From NCBI GenBank assembly GCA_001592805.2, contig CP051139.1:1054001-1118000 (forward strand): DNA of 64,000 nucleotides, read 5' to 3'. The notes beneath the pieces are model-generated. The model worked only from the letters and a program-made list of their open reading frames with translations, was not told the DNA's origin and searched no databases. How positions within the stretch are numbered: position 1 is the stretch's first letter; each line of letters opens with the position of its first letter. The position numbers were made by a program, and so were the translations under genes. Of this stretch, positions 1 through 9,904 are shown piece by piece. Source of the stretch: Peltaster fructicola (lineage: Eukaryota > Ascomycota > Dothideomycetes).

Positions 1-3000
1 GGTACTACAACTGTCGACGCTATCTCACATCCAAGCCGTTCGTCAAGGAGACAATGTCATCCGCATGAAGCTAGCTGCGCTGCGGTTCATGAAAGCCAGC
101 AAGGACAAGAAACCCTGGGTCAACATACTGTGCAGCATCTTGGTTTGTGCAAATCATGATGTGCAGGCATCCACTGTCGATGACATCCTGAACTACTTCG
201 ATTCATCAGAGACCGTTCCAGCTCAACTGCAGCACGCCATTGCCAGAGCACTCGAAGACGTTCTTATGACGAACGACTGGAGCATATGCCAACCCTTCTT
301 AGCTTCAGCTAGACAAATGCAGAATAGTACACGATATCCAAATCTCGACGAGGATCTGGAAAGGGCGGTCGTGGTTCTGTTGGACCTTGCCACAGCACAA
401 GAGTCGCTCGACACTACAAATCGGAAACGCCGTAAAGTTGCGCAGGTACCCGATACTATACAAGCCAAAAGGACTGCACTAGAGTTCTTCAATGTGCGAG
501 AGAGCGATGATAGAGCTATGGCGAGACACTTGTGTGAAGCATTCTCATCTTTGGATCATTCACGACTCCATACTGCTTGGCAACATCTTGCGCAGCTGGC
601 TCGATCAGCACCGGGTGTTGCTGTACGAGCGCTCTCCGACCTCCTTGACGATACAACGAGCGAACCAAAACTGCGGGTATTGTCACTTCGAGTGGTACAG
701 ATATGCATACCAACTGTACCTGACCTTGACATTAGCACTTCGCCACTAGATCGAGCTGTGCTAAGAGGTCTACGGAGCTCCTCACGAGATGTGCGTATTG
801 CCGCTGGCAACTGTGTGCCGGCGATTTTACAACAACAGATGCCCGCATCAGAACGGTCCCGGCATGTGCTATTGCAATGGATGCGCCAGCTTGCAGATCA
901 GAACGTTCTTGCTATCCAGGAGACGCTCATCCCGATATGGGGTCATGTGGCTGCCGCCTGCAATGTGGACGAGCTCAATCTTGTGCTGCTAAGGCTTGTG
1001 GAGTACTTTGGTCATCCAAACTCTCTCATACGAGGACTTGCCTTCACGGAGCTTCAGAACGTGGCGTCAACAAGAGCTGGAGCCGGCAGCGTCGAGACAC
1101 TCTTCGCACCTTACTGGTCAACAATTGGTGTATCTGTGGTCCAGGACCTGTTCTCATGTCCTCAGAAGGTCCAAATGCTTTGTGATCTACTCGTCAAGGA
1201 TGTCAATACTTTCCTGACGATGACTCAAGTCCACACAACACCTCATCTGGTCGCTACGAAACGCAAAGACATTTTGCTTCGTGTAGCGGCAGCGCGTGGC
1301 CCTGGTGCTTCTGTGCGAGATGTCTGTCTGCATCCACGAACCAGCCTTATCGCAGTCATGTCGCATCTTCTGTGTCAACACGGGAACGAGAGCGAGAACT
1401 TTGCTATCACTTGTCTCGCTGCAGTTGATTCGAGCTTCCGAGGTGAGGATCTTGGCGACTATGTCAAGATTGATTCGACTGCCATCGCTTGCGAAGTGCT
1501 CAAATTTGCTGGTGAACAATCGAAGGAGAACAAGGCAAAGGCGTACGGATCTTTTATGGTCCTGGCAGATCTATGCGAGCGCGCACCTGGTCACAGACGT
1601 CCACAGTCAAAAGTTTCTCCTGTTACAGCCTTCTTACGACGACACATCTTAGGTATCCTGACAGGTTTCTCATCTGTCATTGAGGCTGGTCAGGACGCAC
1701 AGACTGTCCGCAACAAGATAGCATGCCTCCAAGCCACAGCAGAGATGATCACTTTAGCTCAAGAGGATATCAGCAGTGCATTACCTCAGCTTCGAGCTCT
1801 ACTGCAATCTGCAATAGAGCTGCCAGGTCTTTGTGAGGCATCCTGGTCCACATGGCTGACACTACTGCCGATCCTGAATGACGATGACATTGAGCTTGTC
1901 ATAGAACAGGTCTTCGTTCTCATACTCAGGCACTGGCATGCGATGAGCGACGACCTGCAAGTCCGTACGCACAAGGTCATCGCTGATCTTGTCAAGCAAG
2001 CCTCTGTTGTCATTACGGCTCATGTTCTTCGACTCCCGTCCCTTTCATGCATATCGCTCTTCTCGAAGATTGGTGCTCAAATTGATCAGCTGGTGGCCCA
2101 GGAACCTGTCGAGGGATACTACAAAGCTGCGAGCTTGCGTCTCAAGGGCGAGAACCCACTGGTCATCACTCAAGCACTGAAGGATTTGGTCAAATACTTG
2201 GAAGCACATCAGGATGTCATACATGATACTGCCACCAGCGAACAACCTAGTGAGAGCCTCTCCGACCTCACACGCTCGCTCCTCGACGTCGCCCTGAATG
2301 TCAACAGAAGCGACCAAGAAGCTGCACAGCTTTGCGGCAAGGCCCTTGGTCTCATCGGCTGTCTAGATCCGAACCGCATCGAGGCAGCTCGCCAGAAAGA
2401 GCACTTGCTGGTGCTGTCAAATTTTGACAAAGCTGACGAAACTGTTCGTTGGGTCATTGTCCTTCTCGAGGAGTATCTTGTCAAAGCCTTCAGATCGGTC
2501 ACGAATGCTCAAGCACAAGGATTCATGGCATATGTCATACAGGAGCTCCTCAAGTTCTGTGGCTTTGACACGGATGTTGCACTTCAGACTCGTGCGACTC
2601 AAACAGGCAGAGAGTCACAACGATGGCAGGAGATGCCCGAGCACGTCCGTACAACACTCACACCCTTCATGAGCTCAAAGTACACTGTCACTACGAGCGC
2701 TTCCTACAATCCACCTCAAAGAGTCTATCCAGGCTTCTCTGCCGAGTCGAGCCACAGTTCTTGGCTTCGAGGACTTGTCTACGATCTTACCTGGAAGGCT
2801 AAAGGTGAGAATGGCAAAATACTGTTCCCGCATCTGGCTCGCATCGTTCGGAACCACGCTCTTGTCATCGCCAATTTCTTGCTTCCCTACATTGCTCTGA
2901 ATATCATCCTCGGAGGGACAGTCCAGGAGGTAGATGACATTAGGCAGGAGGTTCTCGCCGTTCTGTCATGGCCGGTCGACAACAGTGCACACTTTGAGAC

Positions 3001-6000
3001 GGTCAAGCTTTGCAGCGAAAGCCTGTTCGGCACACTGGACTACATGACTGTGTGGTTGCAAGAGAAGCGCAAAGTCCTGACGGAGACTCGAGCAAACGCG
3101 TTCCGCACCGGAATGTCTCCGGGCGATTTCGATGAGGTCAAAGACATGGGTCAAATCGAGACTGTCGAGAAGTTCCTCTCAACTATACCTGCTGATCTCG
3201 TCGCCAAGCGGGCTATGGATTGCGGTGCCTACTCTCGAGCGCTGTTCAATTGGGAGCAGTTCATTCGGGAAACTCGGCCTATTGTACCACCAGCAAACAC
3301 TAGTCTCGATGACGACGATGGAGATTACTACCGACTGCACGACATCTATGCTCAGATTGACGAGCCTGATGGGCTTGAAGGTATCTCTGCACACCTCACG
3401 ATCTTGACAGAAGAACAACAAGCCACACTTCACGCACGATCAGGCAGGTGGACAGCTGCGCAGGCCTGGTACGAGTCGAAGCTCATCAACGATCGAGGCA
3501 ATGAAGAGCTGCAGGGATCGCTACTGCATTGCTTGCAGGAGACTGGACGCTACTCGACTCTGATGAGATATGCCCAAAGCTTCAGAACAAGTACCAGCAA
3601 TCCGAAATATCTAGATTCTTACAGAGTGGAAGCCGCATGGATGACGAACGATATTGTCGCTTTAAAAACTGCCTTACAAGACGTCAGCAGCACCGACAAC
3701 ACATTCAGTATCGGCATCGGCCGATTGCTGCTTGCAAGTGTTCAAGGTCAGCAGGAGGAATGCAAAGAACTGCTCACATCACTACGATGTGCCGTCACAT
3801 TAGGCATGACATCCGTGAGTACAAGCTCGATACAAGCCAGTCACGAAGACCTCAAACGCCTGCATTTGCTTGCTGAGGTTGAGCTTATCAACTCCACCGC
3901 GAACGCCGTCACGGTGCCCTTTGACTTAATCAAGATACTCGACAAGCGACTGGACGTACTTGGCACCTACAACGCGGACAAGCAGAGTGTTCTAGCAGTG
4001 CGAAGATTTCTTCTGGGTGCCAAGGGCTCAACACAAGGTGCTAGATATACTGCAAGGTCCTGGCTGAAAGCTGCGACATTCGCTCGAAAGCAGGGCAATA
4101 TCGAGAGTGCGTATCACGCTGTACTGCAAGCAGCAGAGCTAGGTGCAAAAGCATCACGACTTGAAGAAGCAAAGCTGCTGTGGCACGAGGGTCACCGTCG
4201 ACAAGCAATCTATGCTATCGACCAAGCAATCAATGCCGGAATCTTCGCCGATGAGGAAGACTCGCAATCGACCGGTGGCACAGCTGCCACAGTGATTACA
4301 CAAGGCGTTAAGCAGAATCTGATGGCGGCGAGAGCATACCTCCTTCAATCCAAGTGGCTGGACTCTGCTGGGCAAACACAGAGCAAAGAGATGACGCACA
4401 AGTATCAGCATGCAGCCAAAACGATGCAGAAGTGGGAAAAGGGACATTATTACCTTGGCAAGCATTATCAACGACTTCTAGAAGGCGAGAAGGCATTGCC
4501 GAAGGCCAAGCAGAACCAGGTCTACGTGAATGGAGAGTTGACTAAACTTGTTATCGAGAACCTCCTGAGGTCGCTGCCATTTGGTAACAAGTACTGGTAC
4601 GAGAGCATACCAAAGCTCCTCACACTCTGGTTGGACCTCGGAATGGAAGTGTTCGACAAGCACCCGAGAGAAGATAAAGCTATAACTGAGCATCGCATCA
4701 AGTCTCTGATGGGTACGCACAAACAGCTGAGGAAGTATATTGATCGCTCGGCGCCATACATCTGCTACTCAGCTCTACCTCAGATGCTGTCACGAGTCAG
4801 TCACCCACATCCAGATGTATGGAGAGAGCTATCCCATATCATCATCCGCATTGCCAGCACCTATCCGGCACAAACACTCTGGTCCGTCCTGTCTCTCATG
4901 AAGGCGACCGACAAGACACGCTTAGAGCGAGGTAAAGAGCTGATCGGTCGTCTCTCAGACTCAAAACTGAACGTCAATGTGGATGTACGACAACTCATCA
5001 TATCCGGACAACGACTGTCCAACGCATTGTTGGCAGCATCAGAAGCGCCGGTGGATGCTCGTGCCACCAGTGCCAGTCTTTCGAGAGACCTACATTTCAG
5101 GATGAATCTTGCACCATGCGGACTCGTGGTACCGATTGAGATGACGCTCATGGTCAACCTGCCACCAACAGCTGACTCGCAACGCATACGAAGTCACAAG
5201 CCGTTCATGCAAGAGAAGGTCACCATACAGTCGTTTCAGGACAACGTGCTCGTGCTCAGTTCACTACAGCGACCCAAGAAGCTGACCTTGCGTGGGTCTG
5301 ATGGCAAGCTGTACGGATTGCTATGCAAGCCGAAGGACGATCTCCGCAAAGACCAGCGTCTCATGGAGTTTAATAGTACTATCAACCGAGCACTGAAACG
5401 CGATGCTGCTGGAAGCACACGAAGACTCTACATCAAGACATACGCCGTCACACCGCTGAGTGAAGAGTCTGGATGCCTGGAATGGGTCGAAGGTATCAAG
5501 CCTATCAGGGATATCCTACTCAACCTTTACACACGCAAGGGCACACGGCCAAACTATACGGAGATCAGAAATGACCTTAACGAGGCCTGCAAAGCTCCGC
5601 AAAATGTGCACATCTTCGAGGACAAAGTGCAATCGAAGTTCCCGCCAGCACTACACGAATGGTTCACCGAAGTCTTCCCAGAGCCAGATACTTGGTTCGC
5701 ATCGCGGCTGAGGTACGCAAGATCAGCTGCGGTAATGTCGATGACTGGCCACGTCCTCGGTCTTGGTGACAGACATGGTGAGAATATCTTACTTCAAGAA
5801 AGCACTGGTGGTGTTTTCCATGTGGACTTCAACTGTCTCTTTGACAAGGGCTTGACGTTCGAGAAGCCAGAGGTGGTGCCGTTCCGTCTCACTCGCAACA
5901 TGACAGATGCCATGGGTCCTTATGGTCATGAAGGACCTTTCCGGAGATCTTGCGAGGTCACCCTTGGTCTATTGAGGCAACACAAGGACACACTGATGAC

Positions 6001-6244
6001 CATATTGGAGACGTTCATCCACGATCCAACGACAGATTTCGTCGCCAAGAAGAAGCGTAACATCCCAGGTGTCCCAGAGACGCCTCAGGAGATTCTAGAC
6101 AGCATTGATGGCAAACTAAAAGGTCTATTTCGTGGAGAGACGATGCCGTTGAGCGTGGAAGGCTATGTCGATGCATTGATCAACCAGGCCGTGGATTCAT
6201 GGAACCTCTGTCAGATGTACATTGGGTGGTGTGCATTCTTATAG
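1..6244 (+). CDS. uvsB: ATR-family checkpoint kinase (UvsB/Mec1/Rad3), 3' part
   Basis: Phosphatidylinositol-3-kinase-related protein kinase that senses single-stranded DNA and stalled forks in the nucleus and starts the DNA-damage checkpoint. The frame is open from base 2 with no stop before the first ATG at 65, so the gene is cut by the window edge; about 2,080 codons are present, and ATR proteins usually have about 2,400 or more, so a few hundred N-terminal residues are missing. Counting from the ATG at 65, the first ~1,000 residues are helical HEAT-like repeats, then a FAT region, then the kinase domain. The ATP-binding lysine lies in LLCKPKDDLRKD, the catalytic loop is GLGDRHGENIL (about residue 1,900) and the activation segment HVDFNCLFDKG. 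The last 30 residues are a FATC domain ending IGWCAFL, typical of ATR. No intron is seen in this part. Family assignment is secure; the gene symbol follows Aspergillus usage. Confidence 0.95.
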   Translation, partial: VLQLSTLSHIQAVRQGDNVIRMKLAALRFMKASKDKKPWVNILCSILVCANHDVQASTVDDILNYFDSSETVPAQLQHAIARALEDVLMTNDWSICQPFLASARQMQNSTRYPNLDEDLERAVVVLLDLATAQESLDTTNRKRRKVAQVPDTIQAKRTALEFFNVRESDDRAMARHLCEAFSSLDHSRLHTAWQHLAQLARSAPGVAVRALSDLLDDTTSEPKLRVLSLRVVQICIPTVPDLDISTSPLDRAVLRGLRSSSRDVRIAAGNCVPAILQQQMPASERSRHVLLQWMRQLADQNVLAIQETLIPIWGHVAAACNVDELNLVLLRLVEYFGHPNSLIRGLAFTELQNVASTRAGAGSVETLFAPYWSTIGVSVVQDLFSCPQKVQMLCDLLVKDVNTFLTMTQVHTTPHLVATKRKDILLRVAAARGPGASVRDVCLHPRTSLIAVMSHLLCQHGNESENFAITCLAAVDSSFRGEDLGDYVKIDSTAIACEVLKFAGEQSKENKAKAYGSFMVLADLCERAPGHRRPQSKVSPVTAFLRRHILGILTGFSSVIEAGQDAQTVRNKIACLQATAEMITLAQEDISSALPQLRALLQSAIELPGLCEASWSTWLTLLPILNDDDIELVIEQVFVLILRHWHAMSDDLQVRTHKVIADLVKQASVVITAHVLRLPSLSCISLFSKIGAQIDQLVAQEPVEGYYKAASLRLKGENPLVITQALKDLVKYLEAHQDVIHDTATSEQPSESLSDLTRSLLDVALNVNRSDQEAAQLCGKALGLIGCLDPNRIEAARQKEHLLVLSNFDKADETVRWVIVLLEEYLVKAFRSVTNAQAQGFMAYVIQELLKFCGFDTDVALQTRATQTGRESQRWQEMPEHVRTTLTPFMSSKYTVTTSASYNPPQRVYPGFSAESSHSSWLRGLVYDLTWKAKGENGKILFPHLARIVRNHALVIANFLLPYIALNIILGGTVQEVDDIRQEVLAVLSWPVDNSAHFETVKLCSESLFGTLDYMTVWLQEKRKVLTETRANAFRTGMSPGDFDEVKDMGQIETVEKFLSTIPADLVAKRAMDCGAYSRALFNWEQFIRETRPIVPPANTSLDDDDGDYYRLHDIYAQIDEPDGLEGISAHLTILTEEQQATLHARSGRWTAAQAWYESKLINDRGNEELQGSLLHCLQETGRYSTLMRYAQSFRTSTSNPKYLDSYRVEAAWMTNDIVALKTALQDVSSTDNTFSIGIGRLLLASVQGQQEECKELLTSLRCAVTLGMTSVSTSSIQASHEDLKRLHLLAEVELINSTANAVTVPFDLIKILDKRLDVLGTYNADKQSVLAVRRFLLGAKGSTQGARYTARSWLKAATFARKQGNIESAYHAVLQAAELGAKASRLEEAKLLWHEGHRRQAIYAIDQAINAGIFADEEDSQSTGGTAATVITQGVKQNLMAARAYLLQSKWLDSAGQTQSKEMTHKYQHAAKTMQKWEKGHYYLGKHYQRLLEGEKALPKAKQNQVYVNGELTKLVIENLLRSLPFGNKYWYESIPKLLTLWLDLGMEVFDKHPREDKAITEHRIKSLMGTHKQLRKYIDRSAPYICYSALPQMLSRVSHPHPDVWRELSHIIIRIASTYPAQTLWSVLSLMKATDKTRLERGKELIGRLSDSKLNVNVDVRQLIISGQRLSNALLAASEAPVDARATSASLSRDLHFRMNLAPCGLVVPIEMTLMVNLPPTADSQRIRSHKPFMQEKVTIQSFQDNVLVLSSLQRPKKLTLRGSDGKLYGLLCKPKDDLRKDQRLMEFNSTINRALKRDAAGSTRRLYIKTYAVTPLSEESGCLEWVEGIKPIRDILLNLYTRKGTRPNYTEIRNDLNEACKAPQNVHIFEDKVQSKFPPALHEWFTEVFPEPDTWFASRLRYARSAAVMSMTGHVLGLGDRHGENILLQESTGGVFHVDFNCLFDKGLTFEKPEVVPFRLTRNMTDAMGPYGHEGPFRRSCEVTLGLLRQHKDTLMTILETFIHDPTTDFVAKKKRNIPGVPETPQEILDSIDGKLKGLFRGETMPLSVEGYVDALINQAVDSWNLCQMYIGWCAFL

Positions 6245-7861
6245 CGCTGTATACATTGTCTTCGGTCTGCAGTCCGTAAGAGGCTCATGAGTGGTGCTAT
6301 CGAGACAAGAGAAGCCTCAAAAAGACTTCCTGCATACGCTGATCGATATAATGATGGGACACCGCCATCTCTGCTGTAGGCGGAATCATCTAGACTCGTG
6401 CTTGGCCCGTGATGCGATCTGAGATGTGGTCTGTGGTATGAGACATGTTGCTCTAAGATGAGTGCGCGCACGGTTGCGTTCAACACAATTTCCTTCGAGC
6501 CCAGCAGCCAATCACCGTATCTTGTATGAGTCACGAATGTCCGGCAGTAACTGAGGCCAACAGTGCACAGTCCACCTCGTCAGGTATAAGTATTTCCTTC
6601 TCCCTGCAACCCTCTTCCTTCTTCATACTTACCTTGAGAGCTAGAGGCAGCTCATGATTTGTCTTCTAGTACTGTTGACTCCTGCATTGCACCACGCGGC
6701 GAGTTGAGGGCAGTCGTTAGGCTTTGCTTACCGACCTCTCGTCATTTTTGATGGCTTTCACACATTTTTCATCAGTATCGAGCTTCTTGCTTGTCACTGG
6801 AGAAGAATCTCCACCATCGTCTCTCCGCCGTTGTCGTATGTTGCTATCGCAGATCAGCTCAACACTGCTGTGATCGCATGCTCATCATCGTGTATCGCCT
6901 TGATGGTTCACGTCGGTGTTGTATAGCGGTCCATCACCACTGCAGCCTCATGCTGATCGTGGATCGCCTACCATGGTCCACGTCGTTGCAGAGCTGTCCA
7001 TCACCACTGCAGACATACGCGCGTCATGCATCGTCCCACGACAGCCTACGACGTTACGCTGCGGTCGTAACACTGCCACCAACTATCAGATCACTTTGCG
7101 ACTCCTACCCTGAGCGTCTGACAATGCCGTCGAGCGTTGGCATCGACGCCCGACGCAGTCGGTGGTGCGATGCTCTCATTGAGATCAAGCCCATGGCCCA
7201 AGCATCTCTGCGACGGAGAACAATGAGACAGTAGGCACGTGCAAAGCGTTGCTGTGCTTGTCTATACGATCGATGGAACTGTCAACACTCCTGTCCACGC
7301 ACGTCCTGCTATACGTCGAAGTCTTGGCAGAAGCAGATGGCTTCATCGATGCCTGCCAGAACTACCTTGCCCTGCAGCTGTACACGATGGACACTTCTTG
7401 CTACTTTGTCTGAGATCCTGGCTCAGTCACAATGCGCGACAGAGCAAACACTTCTCTTGGCGGGTCTCGCAGTTCAGTACGGCCTCCTATCTCTCAACGA
7501 AGCCAGAGCAGCGCACGAATGTCAACAATGCCGAGATTTCTCGATGGGGTTCGAAGGTACAGAGAGTCGCTCGTCAGGAGGAGGAGGAGGTGGCTCCGAT
7601 CACGCAGCAGCTACGTAGCGCTCGGCGGGTTGTGCGACTCGCAGACGAAACGTACATGGTGCATGCTTCTTGGTAAGGCTTGCTGAGATCAGAGCTCCCT
7701 CAGATATGCTCGGGGAGTCTGTATACGGCGTCTGTTCTCAGGCAGATTCATCGTTGAATTACACAGAGCGAGCAGCGTGGCTGAGATATCAGGATCGTAC
7801 GTGTGTAAGACTGTCAACTTCGTAACTCATGTATAGATTGAATCGCTACACAGCATCCGCT
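6245..7861. other. Gene-free interval between ATR and TMA7 stop codons
   Basis: This 1.6-kb stretch lies 3' of ATR and 3' of TMA7, so it must hold both 3' untranslated regions. Several overlapping open frames of 60-147 codons occur (for example 6791-7234 and 7239-7676 on +), but two or three frames are open at once, none resembles a family I know, and I could not join them with convincing splice sites. An imperfect tandem duplication of about 68 bp lies at 6877-7012. A non-coding transcript is possible but unproven. Confidence 0.5.
6877..7012. repeat. Imperfect tandem duplication, two copies of ~68 bp
   Basis: Copy 1 is about 6877-6945 and copy 2 about 6946-7012. Both run from a CTCATG(C) start through a GTGxATCGCCT segment and a G(T/G)TxCACGTCG segment to the shared 3' end TCCATCACCACTGCAG. 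The copies differ at several positions, so the duplication is not very recent. It does not lie in a convincing gene. Confidence 0.7.
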
Positions 7862-8267
7862 TCATTTCTTGCCGGACTTCTTGATTCCTGTATGATGGTC
7901 AGCAGCGTTATAGCTGTTGTTGTACTCTCACGCACCTTGCTGACCAGTGTTGAGTGGTCCTTTGCCTGCAACCTTTTTAGCCATTTCCTGAGCTGCCTTT
8001 TTATCTAATAAGACATCAGTCATGCGTTATCGAAGGGTGTTGAGTCTGAATGACCTGCAGCCAGTTTCGCCTTGTGGGCTTTGTCTTCGTCGTCCTCCTC
8101 GGTCTTGACCTTCTTGGGTTTCTATGATGATCAGATACTGTGAGCAGTGCTATGATTTCTCGTACCTTGTTATGGATTGGATTCGTTCCAGCTGTAGTGA
8201 TTGAAGTCAGTCCTGCCTGCGAGGTAACTCAATAAGCTTTCTGCATACCTCCCTGACCTGACGGCAT
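7862..8267 (-). CDS. TMA7: Translation machinery-associated protein TMA7, five exons
   Basis: Small basic ribosome-associated protein (68 residues here; about 64 in yeast). It is missed by ORF scans because the longest exon has only 69 nt. Exons, in transcript order: 8249-8267, 8166-8191, 8055-8121, 7936-8004, 7862-7887; introns of 57, 44, 50 and 48 nt, all GT-AG. Joining them gives a protein starting MPSGQGA, a charged middle (KPKKVKTEEDDEDKAHKAK) and the family's hallmark C-terminus, with KGPLNTG followed by GIKKSGKK. Every junction preserves frame, which strongly supports the model. The third intron has a weak donor (GTCATT). The second exon (AGTNPIHNK) replaces the usual KAKPLKAPKK-like stretch and is the least certain part. 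The gene is divergent from the Prp4 kinase gene, 463 bp away. Confidence 0.9.
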
Positions 8268-8730
8268 GATTGCGAGTAGGCTACTGTGTGTGTAGGGTGT
8301 ATCGGACTACGCTGAGAAGAAAATATGAGCAGGTTGTGGCGCAGCGCCAGGCTGAGATGCGTGAGACTGCGACTGCAGAAGTACTGAGTTATCCGCAGAT
8401 CGTGCTGGCGAATTTCGCACGCCTGTTAAAGCGCTGGTGACTTCACCACCTTCATACGCCCATACGGTCACAGCTTCATAGTGCCATTGTCTCCTTCACT
8501 TACTGTTCATTTGCGATACGGCGCCTACTCTGCTGTAGCACAGCTCTTGCACAACAGCTCCCTCGAGTAGTTTTATCAGGAAGGTCATACAGCCTGTGAG
8601 GAAACCTCTACCGGCCCAGTCTTGCGCTCCAAAGGCACGAGATTTACAAGGCATCATTACTGACAATCTTGTCTTCGACACCCTAGACTCTCGCTCACAA
8701 AATCCTCGCGCCGCCCAAGCACGATCAGGG
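8268..8730. promoter_or_regulatory. Divergent promoter region, TMA7 / Prp4 kinase
   Basis: This 463-bp interval separates the start codons of two divergent genes and so must carry both promoters and 5' leaders. The frame of the kinase stays open upstream of 8731 to a GTG at 8596, but there is no ATG in that stretch, so it is most simply leader. I see no clear TATA box. Confidence 0.55.
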
Positions 8731-9869
8731 ATGGGGTACAACGGACGCAGAGGATCTGGCGGATACGAGGAGAAGGCATTTGACACTGATAGACATGATA
8801 CTCAAGGACGCCACGTTAACTCATCGTCCAGGCCGAGCCACGGTATTTCATCTCGCTATACGCAACAGTCTACGAATCGCGACCGTGATGGAAACGATCA
8901 GCGATCCCACCGTACCAACAAGGAACGATCGCGTTCACCATACCGCCGCAATAAGGACAGATCACGCTCGCCATACCGCCGTAACAAGGATCGTTCACGC
9001 TCGCCATATCGCGCTTCGAAAGATCAGGCTGGTCAGAAGAGGAGGCACAATGGTGATCACTACAACACCAACAACTCTTCCGAATCCCACCGCTTGAAGA
9101 CAGAGAATGATCCACGCACTGGACAGTCATATCCTTCCAACAGGCCGTATTCTCGCGAAGGTCCTCAATCACGCAGCAATCGTGAAGTTGGTCAGTATCG
9201 TAATGATCGTGCTCGAGATCGAAGTCGTTCACCATTCCGTCATAACAGGAACGCTGCGAAGGACGGTCGGCGTGGGAGCCTACAGGATTCTGCTACTAGT
9301 GATGGTGGAAGCTACATTGCATCGAAGTCAGACGCTGTCAGGTATGCTGTCACATGTCGACTGTCCACAAATGCTGACTATGATAGCAACGTACTACCAC
9401 AGCAGCCTACAGTGAAGGAATCTGCAGCCAAGGAGCCAACGCCAGAGCCTGAGGTCAAGTTGTCAGAAGCTGAACTCATCGCACAACAGCGTGAGCGTCG
9501 ACGCAAGCGAAGAGAGCAACTCGAAAATGAACACAAGCAAACACCATCTCTGCTCGTTAAGGCACTCGAGCAGACACTGCCGCTCACTCCCGCATCGAAT
9601 GGTGCCAATGCTGCACTCACTGCACAAACGCGTATGCATACACGCATGTCATTTAATACACCTCCTGACTTGGTTACAGCACCTTCCAATCGAGACACAC
9701 CTCAGCCAGAGTCGCCAGCCTCAGACCCTTTCTCTCCAGCTTCATTCACTGGCGAGTTAGGTGACGAGGACATCATCAACCACAATCGTACTGACGAGCC
9801 ATTTGATAATGGACCATCAGCTGCTGACTACGATCCATCAATGGACATGCAGGAAGACCGCCGAGACTT

Positions 9870-9904
<35 letters not shown>

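Noticed and set aside
6791-7676. Open frames of 147 and 145 codons on the plus strand
   Set aside because: Two or three frames are open over the same bases, composition is Arg/Ser/Cys/His-rich as in chance frames, and no family or convincing splice sites were seen.
8596-8730. Longer Prp4 kinase start
   Set aside because: The frame is open to 8596 but begins with GTG and contains no ATG before 8731, so it is treated as leader.
8917-9015. Regular 33-bp repeats as a CRISPR array
   Set aside because: No spacers; units are contiguous, in frame, and encode RS peptides in a eukaryotic gene.
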